Notes under the pieces: generated by a model
Database searches by the model: none
The model's input: only the letters and a program-made list of their open reading frames with translations
What the model was told of the DNA's origin: nothing
Position numbers and translations under genes: made by a program
In this document: positions 26,129 through 34,841 of the stretch, piece by piece
Numbering within the stretch: the stretch's first letter is position 1
How the letters are laid out: each line of letters opens with the position of its first letter
Source of the DNA: an uncultured Acetatifactor sp.
Lineage (GTDB): Bacteria; Bacillota; Clostridia; Lachnospirales; Lachnospiraceae
Length of the DNA: 49,721 nt
Reading direction: 5' to 3'
NCBI GenBank assembly: GCA_934426825.1
Contig: CAKRYI010000020.1
Span: 1 to 49,721, forward strand

Positions 26129-26480
26129 CTTCCAGCATTCCCATTGCGTGTAAAATTCTCTCGTTCTCCTGATTTAACAGTGAAACCTGCATTGCCAGCT
26201 CCTGATTTTTCATACTTAAAACAGAAATGGCTATGCTGATTCTGAATAACAAAAGCAGGAGCAAAAGCCCCAGCACAATCATCAGAAGAAAAATCTGCTG
26301 ATTCAACTGTTTTACCGTGCCAAGCACCACACCGGCAACCATCAAAAGCACGGAAAACACAGCCCATCCAATTCCCATATTCTCGGTCAGATTCCGGCGC
26401 ACATATGCCCTGAAATCCAGAAACAGAAACAAAATTCCTGCCCCGATACAGCTTAATCTTATCATAGCGACAATTTCCAT
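26100..26480 (-). CDS. Small membrane protein, DUF2304-like
   Basis: A 126-residue protein with three hydrophobic helices (around residues 7-20, 38-55 and 65-90) and a C-terminal amphipathic, probably coiled-coil tail (LAMQVSLLNQENERIL). Size and layout resemble DUF2304 proteins, which often sit next to polyprenyl-phosphate sugar transferases. The start ATG at 26480 follows a GGAAGG site, 7 bp after pelG. Function is not known. Confidence 0.7.
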   Translation of the reverse strand: MEIVAMIRLSCIGAGILFLFLDFRAYVRRNLTENMGIGWAVFSVLLMVAGVVLGTVKQLNQQIFLLMIVLGLLLLLLLFRISIAISVLSMKNQELAMQVSLLNQENERILHAMGMLEDEKKDSVCH

Positions 26481-26486
26481 GCCATT

Positions 26487-27932
26487 CTACCTTCCTTCTC
26501 TTTGATACACCACCGCAGACGGTTTCTTTTCTTTTTTAACAGGGAACAGCACTCCCCTGCAAAAGATATGTCTGTCCAAATGTTTCTCCACCCAGCGAAG
26601 CCTGAAATATGCCATGGTAAATCCACAGAAGCTGCCTGCGACCACACCCATGCCATACCAGATTTCCGGGAACGTGCCGGACACACAGCTTCCCACCGCC
26701 GTCACCAAACAAAATACCACCGTGGTGAGCAGCGCACCTTTCATATCATTGAAATAATACAGAAAAATTATCTCCGCGTACAGCAAAAACAGAATAAAAT
26801 ATCCGGCGGCAAGACAGGGATATATGTTCAACACGCTTCCCGTGTAACCGAATCTCGGCAAAAATACAAGCACGCACAGATAAATGACCACCGTCACGAT
26901 GAACTGGATGCGCACCAGATTCATAAGCTCCGCCGACAACTGTCTGAACATCCGGTTCTTGGAATTCTGAATATCCTCCAGCCGTCCGCCGATTACCGCC
27001 TCCGAATATGCTTTGTATCTCTCATGGAAATACAGTTCCACTCTGGAAATAAAAATAATGGTTGCGGACTGATTGGTGAACATGGCTATGCAGGTCGCCA
27101 AATCGTAGGTAGGCGCATACACAAAAGAGTCCCGCACCACCATTCTCAAATCCGTTGTCCAGAAAACAAAGTTATGAATGTACAGTCCCAATGTATACAG
27201 GAAATTCACCAGTACCAGTTTCCAGTATTTTTTGAAATATTGGAGCACTTCCGCATAATGATTGCTGTTTTGTTTAAAATACCGCTTTATAGTTGCAAAT
27301 TCCAGACATGCCGTCAAAAAGAATCCGCAGCTTAATGCAAGTAACATGCTGTAAATGACTTCCCGGTGAAACACTTTTACAAAGAGACAGGCGAGCAGAA
27401 ACGCCGCTGCCATTCCCACCAGAAAGAACAGTGATATTTTCTGATAATCCTTGCAGATGGAAAGATACAGCATGGAATAAAACACCAGTACCAGCGAAAT
27501 ATAACCGCAAAAACCAGTAAAAACAAAAATCAGGTTTACCTTGCCCACCACATACTCATGGATACAGAAAGGAATGCCCAAAAGGCAGCTTAAAATAACA
27601 TTCATCAAAAGTCCCACATAGTAGCAGGGCAGAATATCCTCGTACCTCTCCTTGTAAATGACGTCCGACATATATCTCGACAGCACCGCGTTGAAAGGGG
27701 CGGCGGTCAGCAGTGCAAAGATGAAAATATACAGCACCGTTCCCGAAAAAAGTCCCCTTCTGGCATATCCCACGGTATCATATCCGAGCACCTGCCCCAT
27801 TAAAAGCACATTTCCGATTACAAGAAACATTGGTGCCACCGTCACCATGGCACTGTAGCCAAATCCGGCGAGGTTTGCCAGTATTGTCTGTTTTGAGTAG
27901 ATTTTTTGCAGTTTGACACCAATTCCAGCCAT
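26487..27932 (-). CDS. pelG: PelG-like polysaccharide transporter
   Basis: A 481-residue protein with about twelve membrane helices. The start MAGIGVKLQKIYSKQTILAN and the following LAGFGYSAMVTVAPMFLVIG are typical of PelG, a MATE/flippase-like membrane protein that works with PelD and PelE in Pel secretion. Other segments (FNAVLSRYMSDVIYKERYEDILP, HNFVFWTTD and APTYDLATCIAMFTNQSATIIFI) also fit PelG. It directly follows pelF, the order found in Gram-positive pelDEA-FG operons. Confidence 0.88.
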   Translation of the reverse strand: MAGIGVKLQKIYSKQTILANLAGFGYSAMVTVAPMFLVIGNVLLMGQVLGYDTVGYARRGLFSGTVLYIFIFALLTAAPFNAVLSRYMSDVIYKERYEDILPCYYVGLLMNVILSCLLGIPFCIHEYVVGKVNLIFVFTGFCGYISLVLVFYSMLYLSICKDYQKISLFFLVGMAAAFLLACLFVKVFHREVIYSMLLALSCGFFLTACLEFATIKRYFKQNSNHYAEVLQYFKKYWKLVLVNFLYTLGLYIHNFVFWTTDLRMVVRDSFVYAPTYDLATCIAMFTNQSATIIFISRVELYFHERYKAYSEAVIGGRLEDIQNSKNRMFRQLSAELMNLVRIQFIVTVVIYLCVLVFLPRFGYTGSVLNIYPCLAAGYFILFLLYAEIIFLYYFNDMKGALLTTVVFCLVTAVGSCVSGTFPEIWYGMGVVAGSFCGFTMAYFRLRWVEKHLDRHIFCRGVLFPVKKEKKPSAVVYQREGR

Positions 27933-27947
27933 TTTGTATCTCTCTTT

Positions 27948-29357
27948 CTACCAATGAATATCTTCACATTTCCAATAGATTTGCCGATAGGTTTCACGCA
28001 TATCTTCAATGCGGTATCTCTTCTGTAATCTCTGATAGCCGATTTCGCCCATCCGTTTTCTCTCCTCCGGATGCTCTGCCAGTTCCACCATGGCATCCGC
28101 TATCTCTGTCACATTCATGATGTGGGTTAAAATACCGGCGGTGCCAAAATCGTCCGCCTCCCCGTAAATCAACCCTCTGCAGTTGCCCACGTCCGTGGCA
28201 ATCACCGGCTTATGCGCCGCATAGCTCTCCAAAATGGTAAGCGGCTGACCTTCGCTGATACTGGTAAGAATCGTCATATCCATTCCGCCCAAGTATTCCG
28301 TCACGTCCACTCTTCCGGTAAATACCACATCCGGCACGCCGAGAAGCTCCACCAAAGAGTAACACTCCTTCGCATACTCTTCCTCGTCCGCCGGTCCCAT
28401 AATCCACAGTTTCAGATTCGGAACCTTTTCTTTTGCAAAAGCAAACGCCCGAATCATGGTTTTTACATCCTTTATGGGCGCTACTCTGAGGACTGCGCCG
28501 ATATGAATCATGTCCGGCTCCGTATTCTTTGGAAGATTTTCAAACCTGGACATATCGATTCCGTTCGGGGTAATCATAATCTTTTCTTCCGGGCAGCTGA
28601 GCTCTATCTGCAATTCCCTTGCATGCCCGTACAGACAGGTGACAATATCCGCCTTCCCATATGCCAGCAGCGACATTTTCCTAAACTGCTCAATCCAGAT
28701 ATTTTTGTAGGCGCCGTTCACCCATTTTGCCCGGATTAACTCTTCCTCGCGCTCTCTCGTATAGATACCGTGTTCGGAAATCAATAATCGGCAGCCGTAC
28801 TTTTCTTTTGCCATGCTGCCGAGAACTCCCGCATATCCGGTTGCCACGCAGTGGTAGACATCCGCTTTCGGAAGTTCCATTTTCAATGTCAGAAACAGCG
28901 GCAGATAAATGGAACGCATGGTCCACAAAAAATCGGAAAATACCAGTTCGGAATAATTTATCTGATAGCAGTCTCTCACCGCTTTCAAAAAATCCTCTCC
29001 CATCAGCAAATCGTTCAGGGAAAAGACCTTGTCGCCAAACAGCTTAAAAAGAGTCTCCCACTGCACATTCTGGTTCAGCAAAAGGCTTCTGAGCGCCGAG
29101 CGTTCCGCGTCACTCAGTCTGACCTTTTTCATCCCCTTCTGTTTCTGCCAGTCGCAGTCCTCCAGATAAAGTTCTGCCACTTCCACCACATTTTCAGGAA
29201 GCTCATACACATATTTTCCTCTCCACGAACGGTTGGGCACAATGGAAAGAATGACAAACTCATAATCCGGGAATGACTTTATCATGCTGTGAATCCATCC
29301 GGACACACCGCCCACCGTATAGGGATAACATCCTTCCGCAACAATACAGATTCTCAT
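27948..29357 (-). CDS. pelF: PelF-like glycosyltransferase (GT4)
   Basis: A 469-residue cytoplasmic GT-B enzyme. The N-terminus RICIVAEGCYPYTVGGVSGW is diagnostic for PelF, the glycosyltransferase that polymerises Pel. Further matches are LLISEHGIYTREREEELIRA, the ITPNGID segment, and SEGQPLTILESYAAHKPV, carrying the E-x7-E motif. In Pseudomonas PelF uses a UDP-sugar; specificity here is not shown by the sequence. It overlaps pelA by an ATGA. Confidence 0.92.
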   Translation of the reverse strand: MRICIVAEGCYPYTVGGVSGWIHSMIKSFPDYEFVILSIVPNRSWRGKYVYELPENVVEVAELYLEDCDWQKQKGMKKVRLSDAERSALRSLLLNQNVQWETLFKLFGDKVFSLNDLLMGEDFLKAVRDCYQINYSELVFSDFLWTMRSIYLPLFLTLKMELPKADVYHCVATGYAGVLGSMAKEKYGCRLLISEHGIYTREREEELIRAKWVNGAYKNIWIEQFRKMSLLAYGKADIVTCLYGHARELQIELSCPEEKIMITPNGIDMSRFENLPKNTEPDMIHIGAVLRVAPIKDVKTMIRAFAFAKEKVPNLKLWIMGPADEEEYAKECYSLVELLGVPDVVFTGRVDVTEYLGGMDMTILTSISEGQPLTILESYAAHKPVIATDVGNCRGLIYGEADDFGTAGILTHIMNVTEIADAMVELAEHPEERKRMGEIGYQRLQKRYRIEDMRETYRQIYWKCEDIHW

Positions 29358-31198
29358 TTCACGCCTCCGTGATAATACAATTCACTGTCCGGCTCAAGCC
29401 CGATGGAAACCTGTTCTTTCAATGCCTGAATCAGATACGCATCTTTCTCTAATTTCACATACTCTCCGCCGTCAACCGAAACAACCTCTTCTCCGTTGGT
29501 TCTCAATAGAAACCATGCGCTTTCCTCAAAATTCTCCACCTGTAAAGAAATTACATTTTCCTCCCTGCTCACCGAAAAATCCAGTGCGAGGAAACGTCTT
29601 ATTCTCTGATTGCTCTCCGAGAGTGTGGTTTCATCAAAATTGCGGAACGGTTTCTGAAAGGTGGACACGTTTGCCGCAATTTTCTTGCTCATTCTCTCCC
29701 AGGAATCCTCCTCCGTCTCCGGGTATGCCGTCCTCTCCATATCAATGACAATGTCGGAATACGCTAACGCCGTCTCCATGGATTTCAACTTAAGGTCATC
29801 CCAAAAAGTATGTTCCACGCCCGTGTCGGTTCCCCGCTGTACCACAATATCGGTTCCGGTCAGGTAGGATACCGGCGGCTTTGCGCTTTTTTTCTCCGCC
29901 TTTGTCACTACCGAACTATAGGAGTCCCCTTCCTTTGTTCCTTTCGGTAATGCTTTCTCGTCCTGCAGATAAAGCGTCCGGAAACGGTAGCCTGTAGCGC
30001 AGTCACTTTCCAAGGATTCCTCCCCGGAAAGAGCAGTGCCGTTTACTCCAGCCTCCCAGTGTTCCTCCTTCATCAGTCTGAGGTAAGACGCCGTTTCGTC
30101 CTCCTCCCCTGTCAGCGTCATCATGCAGGTGAGCTTATCCCCGGTCTGCACTGCCAGTGCGCTTAGCGAGGGCCAGATAATCTGGCTCTGCACATCCTGA
30201 TAGGACTGGCTGTAGCGCTTCATAATCTCCTCTTCGTCCGCTCCGTCAAAGGAAGGGTAGCCGGCAAGCACCAGATTTTGTGCGTTTATCACCGGATAAA
30301 TCTCGTAATCCTTCAGTTGTGACATTATTGCATCCAAAATACCGATTCCCGCCATATCCTCAAACAGTTCCGTGCTGTTCACACAAAAGACCTGTCCTCC
30401 TGCGGTGCTGTTTCGCCAGATAATTCCCGGAAGCATGGACTGATACCCGGATGTGGAATCCACTTTTCCGTACTCCGCCAGTATGTCCTGCGAAATTTCC
30501 GTGTACAGTGTTTCCTTCGGAACAATGCCGGATGCGTATGTTTTCGTGCCGGCCCCGGTAATATACCAGGGAAGAACCCGCTCCAAATCCTGATTTGCTG
30601 CATCCGCCTCGTCCTTCGCCTCGTAGATTGCCTCTCCGCCCAGCAAAAATCCGTCAAACAAATGAATACCCGACATGGTGAAATCGTCCGCCACAACATA
30701 CCGGATTCCCAGCAGTTCCTGTAAGTTCTTATTTTCCGCAATCACCTGATAATCCGGCAGTTTTAGGAATACCATGCTTGTGCCCTCTCCCGCCAGCTTT
30801 TCTAAAGTCTGTATATCCTCTTTTGTCTGAATCCGGCTGCCGTCCACAAGCAGCACTTTAGGCGGAAGCTCCTCCGTCTCATCCTCTGTCTTTTTCAGTT
30901 GGGTCACAGAGGTATACACATTCATTGTTCGCTTAGTATAAATACACCACCAGCTTACCACCTCCTGCATATCGTCCGAGGGGCCTCCCACATAGGCAAT
31001 CGTTTCCCTGTTCTTATTCGTCACCGCATGTTCCGCCGTATAAGCGTCCTTCTCTCCCAACAGCGTCCGGGCAGAGTCCACATATTCATTGACGTCATAC
31101 TCATTCAGTCTTTCTTTCATTACACCGGTGAACTGAAACATAAAGAGCAGAATCAGCATCATTATGGTAATTACAAAATAATTCCGACGGGATATCAC
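29354..31198 (-). CDS. PelA-like membrane-anchored protein (DUF2194 type)
   Basis: About 614 residues, with one N-terminal membrane helix (FVITIMMLILLFMFQFTGVM) and a large extracytoplasmic part. Residues about 60-160 read like a Rossmann/flavodoxin-like domain (TIAYVGGPSDDMQEVV, VLLVDGSRIQTKED). A second domain is centred on CMMTLTGEEDETASYLRLM, where deacetylases normally show their Asp-Asp motif; I find no H-x3-H motif, so deacetylase activity is doubtful. Position between pelE and pelF marks it as the PelA-DA counterpart. Of two GTG candidates, 31198 has AAGGAG at good spacing, while at 31210 it overlaps the start. Confidence 0.65.
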   Translation of the reverse strand: MISRRNYFVITIMMLILLFMFQFTGVMKERLNEYDVNEYVDSARTLLGEKDAYTAEHAVTNKNRETIAYVGGPSDDMQEVVSWWCIYTKRTMNVYTSVTQLKKTEDETEELPPKVLLVDGSRIQTKEDIQTLEKLAGEGTSMVFLKLPDYQVIAENKNLQELLGIRYVVADDFTMSGIHLFDGFLLGGEAIYEAKDEADAANQDLERVLPWYITGAGTKTYASGIVPKETLYTEISQDILAEYGKVDSTSGYQSMLPGIIWRNSTAGGQVFCVNSTELFEDMAGIGILDAIMSQLKDYEIYPVINAQNLVLAGYPSFDGADEEEIMKRYSQSYQDVQSQIIWPSLSALAVQTGDKLTCMMTLTGEEDETASYLRLMKEEHWEAGVNGTALSGEESLESDCATGYRFRTLYLQDEKALPKGTKEGDSYSSVVTKAEKKSAKPPVSYLTGTDIVVQRGTDTGVEHTFWDDLKLKSMETALAYSDIVIDMERTAYPETEEDSWERMSKKIAANVSTFQKPFRNFDETTLSESNQRIRRFLALDFSVSREENVISLQVENFEESAWFLLRTNGEEVVSVDGGEYVKLEKDAYLIQALKEQVSIGLEPDSELYYHGGVK

Positions 31199-31223
31199 TT
31201 GTCTTTTCACTCCTTATTCGGTA

Positions 31224-32141
31224 TCAGGTAAAGGTTCTGATTAACTCCAACGTTTCCTTGTCGATAATAATATCGGATTTTTTCAGCCCGTTAAGCACTT
31301 CAAAAAAGCGCTTGCGGTTGCCTGTTGTAAAATACAGCTTCAAATAATTCATGTAACCGGATAATTCTTCCGGATAAAGTTCCCTGCTTCTGCCGCACCA
31401 GACTTCCATGCGTCCGTATTGTTTTATCTTAAGTAATAAATTGCAGAGCCATTCCAAATACAGCGGCTGCAGTCTCTCTGTGTCGTTGTCATACAGCCAC
31501 CTACACGCCTTTTCCATCATGTCCACATAAACGGTCTGTTCCATCTCATCAAAGACATCCTGTGCCAGCACCCCGTTCATATATTCCAAAAGCATTACCG
31601 CGTATTCGCCGCCAAATTCTCCGCCCCGCTCCATGGCAAGATACAGTTCCTGCGAATGTTCCCGGAATTCATTGAGCACATCGCGAAGTACCGTCGCCGC
31701 ATAGTGGGACGTCTCGGAATCCTCGCTGTTTAGAGCAAGCGCCAGTGACGCCAGCGTATTCTGCACATCGCCCCTCGCCACATCCATCACCAGTTTCCGA
31801 AGGTTATCCCTGTCCGATACCGCCAGAGCTTCCTCCATAGGCACATAGTTTCCTTCCCTTTCCTCGTCCGCCTTCTCGTAAACCTTAACCCGTTCCTTGC
31901 TGAAAATAACGTCCTCCAAATCCACATCCTGACGGCGAAACAGATGATAAATCAGGTTACTTCCGAGAAAGAAAAGTTCTCCCACCACCGGGCACAGAAT
32001 CATAACCACCGCTTTCATGCGGTATTCCGCCCCCGCCTCACCGGACTTTCCACGCAGGAACACATTCCACACAAGGTACAATACCACTGTCACCGTATTC
32101 AGAATTACAATCAGGGCAAACGCCTTCTCCACTCCCGTCAT
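31224..32141 (-). CDS. pelE: PelE-like membrane and helical-repeat protein
   Basis: About 305 residues. Two N-terminal membrane helices (FALIVILNTVTVVLYLVWNVF and MILCPVVGELFFLGSNLIYHLF) are followed by a soluble all-helical region that looks like tetratricopeptide-type repeats (for example AATVLRDVLNEFREHSQELY and LYLEWLCNLLLKIKQYGRME). This matches PelE, which binds PelD at the inner membrane. The ATG at 32141 overlaps the pelD stop as ATGA and has an AAGGAG site. Confidence 0.8.
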   Translation of the reverse strand: MTGVEKAFALIVILNTVTVVLYLVWNVFLRGKSGEAGAEYRMKAVVMILCPVVGELFFLGSNLIYHLFRRQDVDLEDVIFSKERVKVYEKADEEREGNYVPMEEALAVSDRDNLRKLVMDVARGDVQNTLASLALALNSEDSETSHYAATVLRDVLNEFREHSQELYLAMERGGEFGGEYAVMLLEYMNGVLAQDVFDEMEQTVYVDMMEKACRWLYDNDTERLQPLYLEWLCNLLLKIKQYGRMEVWCGRSRELYPEELSGYMNYLKLYFTTGNRKRFFEVLNGLKKSDIIIDKETLELIRTFT

Positions 32142-34315
32142 ACCGTAATCTCCTTCTGTACCTCGCAGCAATATCCCTCTTCCTCAAATCTGCGGCAGAC
32201 CGGCTCCGCATCCGCCACCGTAGTATTTGCCAAAAGGGCATATACCTTTCCGTCCTCCATCACACCAAGATAGTCCGTCTGGCGCATCAGGGGTTTCACC
32301 CCGTCGCTCATTTCCTTTAAGCCAAAACCTTCTCTCCGAATTCCAATGAGCACACATTCCGTCAAATGTTTTGCCCCCGCATTCAGATACGCTTTTACCA
32401 GAGAGCGGAATGCTTTTTCCTCCAGAATCTGCGTTCCCTCTATATAACGCTCATGCGCCAGCGCCTGCATATAGCGGTTGGCATTCAGCACCGCATTCTG
32501 GATTAAATAGCCCGTGACAGTGAGCATATTCGCCTGTCCCAACGTCATTCTCTCCCACGGGATTCCCCATACCATGAGAATCAACTGCATATCCTCCCCG
32601 GCGTAAATGGCATTTGCCATGAGCGGATATTTCTCGTTGAGGTTTTTATTAATGTACACTTTCTTCTGTTGCAGAGCCTGATACATTTCGTCCATATCCG
32701 TGTAGCGGATGGAATTTCCCATGCTCCGGGCTTTTGCGGAAGTAAAGGAAAACAGTCTCGCATAGGATTTGTTCGCCACCGTGTAAATGGCGGCATCTTT
32801 GCTGCCCATCACCTTTGCAAGCACTTCCGCGGCATAGAACAATACTTCCTCCGGCTCATACTTGTCCAGCCTTGACGTAATCTCATACAACTTTCCGAGG
32901 CTGTCATTCTGGTTGATAATCTGTTCGGAGAGAATTTCCTTGACCCGCATATTGCTGACATTAATATCGGCAATATTGTCTATTTTTTTACTGAGGTAAT
33001 CCACCTCATGGCTCTGCTCTTCCTTGTTTAACCTAAGCTGGTCCCTCATGTAGCCCACTGCAAGACCCAGAATAAGTAACTGTGCTATCCACACATAGGT
33101 GTTGTAGTCCAGCATGACATCGAAACCGCTCCTCTGATACATCTGTCGGAAGAAATATCCGCCCACCGCCAACAGGGAGGAAAAGATTGCCTGCTGCTGA
33201 CCGTACACAATGGCAAACAACAGCACATACAGCAGATAAAAATCCAGATTGCCGAAATACTGACTTCCCACAGCGCGGTTATTCAACATAAAGAACGGGA
33301 TAAACGCCACAAGATTCTCCACAAAAGGAATCAGCGCTTTTACCACTCCCTTGATATTTCTTCTCCACTTTGTTCCGAAACGTTCCCTGCTTTCCGTCGT
33401 CCGGCAAAACTCTGCAAGATGGCTCTCTATCTGTCCCGCCACCTTCGGCACATTCTCCCCCGTCTTATGCAGAATGTGAATTCCAAATTCGTCCACATAT
33501 TCCGAGCTGTCCATGAGAACCGTCTCGGTCTGTTTTCCCTCATCCTCTATCACCTGCACATCGGCATTCAGGGAATCGCAAATTATCCTTGCAAGTTCTT
33601 TTGTCTCTAAGATTTCATCGGAGGAAATCTGGTACAGGGAATGCTTGTGTTCCTTCGCTGTCATGGCACGGTACACAAACTCCACCGCATCCGCCGCATA
33701 GAGCAAAGAAACCTTATCCTTGGGATTTACAACCAGTTCTCCGGTCTCCAATCCTTCAATGCACATCTGTGCGCACAAGTTGCCCGTCTCCCGCATATCC
33801 GCCGGCTTTTCATACATTCCGTTCAGACGGAGCACTAAAATGTCCGCCTGCGTCATTTCCCGGTAATCCTGACAGAGTTTTTCGCCGACTGCAGACGCTC
33901 TGCCCTTTAAAGTACGGGGACTGCAGGGTGTCTCCTCCGTAAGCGTCTGTTCCTCCCCCGCCTGAAATACCTCATCGCAGGAAAGATAAACGAATCTGCC
34001 CCTCTTTTGCTGTACAAAATCCGAGAGCAGATTGGTAAGTCCCGCCACATAGGACACTTCCTCTTCCCTATCCTCCCAGCGATAGCTTCTGTCAAAAGCC
34101 CCCAGATATAAAATCACATCCGGTCTGACACTTTCCACCACATCCTTCACACAGGGATTCTCATAAGGAAACCGATATACCTCAAAAACTTTTCTTCCAC
34201 GATATTTGCTGTTCTTTTCCCTTGTCAGGACAAAAATTCTGTGTCCCTCCTTGTACAGCCTGTCCATCATCATTTCCGCAAAAGTTCCTGTTGTGCCAAC
34301 CACAATAATATTCAT
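32138..34315 (-). CDS. pelD: PelD-like c-di-GMP receptor fused to SDR-like domain
   Basis: A 725-residue fusion. Residues 1-290 are an extended SDR/epimerase-like Rossmann domain (VVGTTGTFAEMM), but the Tyr-x3-Lys catalytic pair is replaced by Lys137 and Ser141. About four membrane helices lie at roughly 325-440, then a coiled coil and a GAF domain (KVMGSKDAAIYTVANK). The C-terminus is a degenerate GGDEF domain: the catalytic slot reads EDGKV, while the inhibitory-site motif RxxD is kept as RQTD (678-681). This fits PelD, whose c-di-GMP binding switches on Pel export. Co-translated with pelE. A GAGGAG site precedes the ATG. Confidence 0.85.
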   Translation of the reverse strand: MNIIVVGTTGTFAEMMMDRLYKEGHRIFVLTREKNSKYRGRKVFEVYRFPYENPCVKDVVESVRPDVILYLGAFDRSYRWEDREEEVSYVAGLTNLLSDFVQQKRGRFVYLSCDEVFQAGEEQTLTEETPCSPRTLKGRASAVGEKLCQDYREMTQADILVLRLNGMYEKPADMRETGNLCAQMCIEGLETGELVVNPKDKVSLLYAADAVEFVYRAMTAKEHKHSLYQISSDEILETKELARIICDSLNADVQVIEDEGKQTETVLMDSSEYVDEFGIHILHKTGENVPKVAGQIESHLAEFCRTTESRERFGTKWRRNIKGVVKALIPFVENLVAFIPFFMLNNRAVGSQYFGNLDFYLLYVLLFAIVYGQQQAIFSSLLAVGGYFFRQMYQRSGFDVMLDYNTYVWIAQLLILGLAVGYMRDQLRLNKEEQSHEVDYLSKKIDNIADINVSNMRVKEILSEQIINQNDSLGKLYEITSRLDKYEPEEVLFYAAEVLAKVMGSKDAAIYTVANKSYARLFSFTSAKARSMGNSIRYTDMDEMYQALQQKKVYINKNLNEKYPLMANAIYAGEDMQLILMVWGIPWERMTLGQANMLTVTGYLIQNAVLNANRYMQALAHERYIEGTQILEEKAFRSLVKAYLNAGAKHLTECVLIGIRREGFGLKEMSDGVKPLMRQTDYLGVMEDGKVYALLANTTVADAEPVCRRFEEEGYCCEVQKEITV

Positions 34316-34322
34316 TGCTTCG

Positions 34323-34607
34323 TCACTCCTCTTTCGGTAAAATTATCGATTGCCCAAGCTGACGCAGGAAATCCCTCACGTCCTCTTCGGCAGCCTGTTT
34401 ATCAATCGCATACTCCTGTTGCAGCCACTTTGCAATGGATTCTTCCGTTTCCCCCGCCGCATATCTTTTCCAGATTTCGGCTGCGGTCTCATTCAAAAGA
34501 AACGGCTTTCGGTACGCCGCTCCCTCCTGCTCCATATCCAAAAGCCAGTAAGTACCGGCTGCAAACCGCAGTTGGTAACGCTGTTTCTTTTCCTTGTCAC
34601 TCTTCAT
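34323..34607 (-). CDS. Stand-alone PqqD-like protein
   Basis: A 94-residue protein with the PqqD fold pattern: WLLDMEQEGAAYRKPFLLN, then AAEIWKRYAAGETEESIAKWL and DVRDFLRQLGQSIIL. PqqD-like proteins bind leader peptides and present them to modifying enzymes. It is the first gene of the polysaccharide operon, just ahead of pelD, although the other peptide-related genes are 15-23 kb away. The ATG at 34607 is chosen by domain fit; an upstream TTG frame to 34664 lacks support. A role in a glycan pathway without a peptide substrate would be new. Confidence 0.8.
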   Translation of the reverse strand: MKSDKEKKQRYQLRFAAGTYWLLDMEQEGAAYRKPFLLNETAAEIWKRYAAGETEESIAKWLQQEYAIDKQAAEEDVRDFLRQLGQSIILPKEE

Positions 34608-34677
34608 GGCTTCACACTGCCTTCCAATATACGGTAATTCCGCCCATAGTCTACAGAAAACCAAAGATATTCAAGGT

Positions 34678-34686
34678 ATTATATCA
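34678..34686 (-). promoter_or_regulatory. Extended -10 promoter of the pel operon
   Basis: Minus-strand TGATATAAT forms an extended -10 about 70 bp upstream of the PqqD start; only a weak -35 (TGTTAT, 17 bp upstream) is visible. With a terminator 75 bp upstream, this should be the main start of the fourteen-gene operon. An activator may be needed. Confidence 0.65.
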
Positions 34687-34761
34687 TATTCATTCTCCCG
34701 ATAACAGTTCCATTTTTGTAGTTTTTATGACTTCTTTGCGCCCTTTTCCCCTTTAAGGCAG

Positions 34762-34809
34762 AAAAAAGACCCACCAGCCGGGAAAACTCTCCTTCGGGCT
34801 GTGTGGGTC
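34762..34809 (-). terminator. Terminator after the FtsI-type PBP gene
   Basis: GACCCACCAGCC (34768-34779) and GGCTGTGTGGGTC (34797-34809) form a stable stem; reading the minus strand it ends in six T residues (34762-34767). It closes the mraZ-rsmH-ftsL-pbp transcript before the accessory island. Confidence 0.85.
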
Positions 34810-34841
34810 TGTATTTTTTTCTGTCTTATGCTTTGTAATTC

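Noticed and set aside
32273..32284. Active diguanylate cyclase in PelD
   Set aside because: The catalytic GGDEF slot reads EDGKV, so only the binding motif RxxD is kept.
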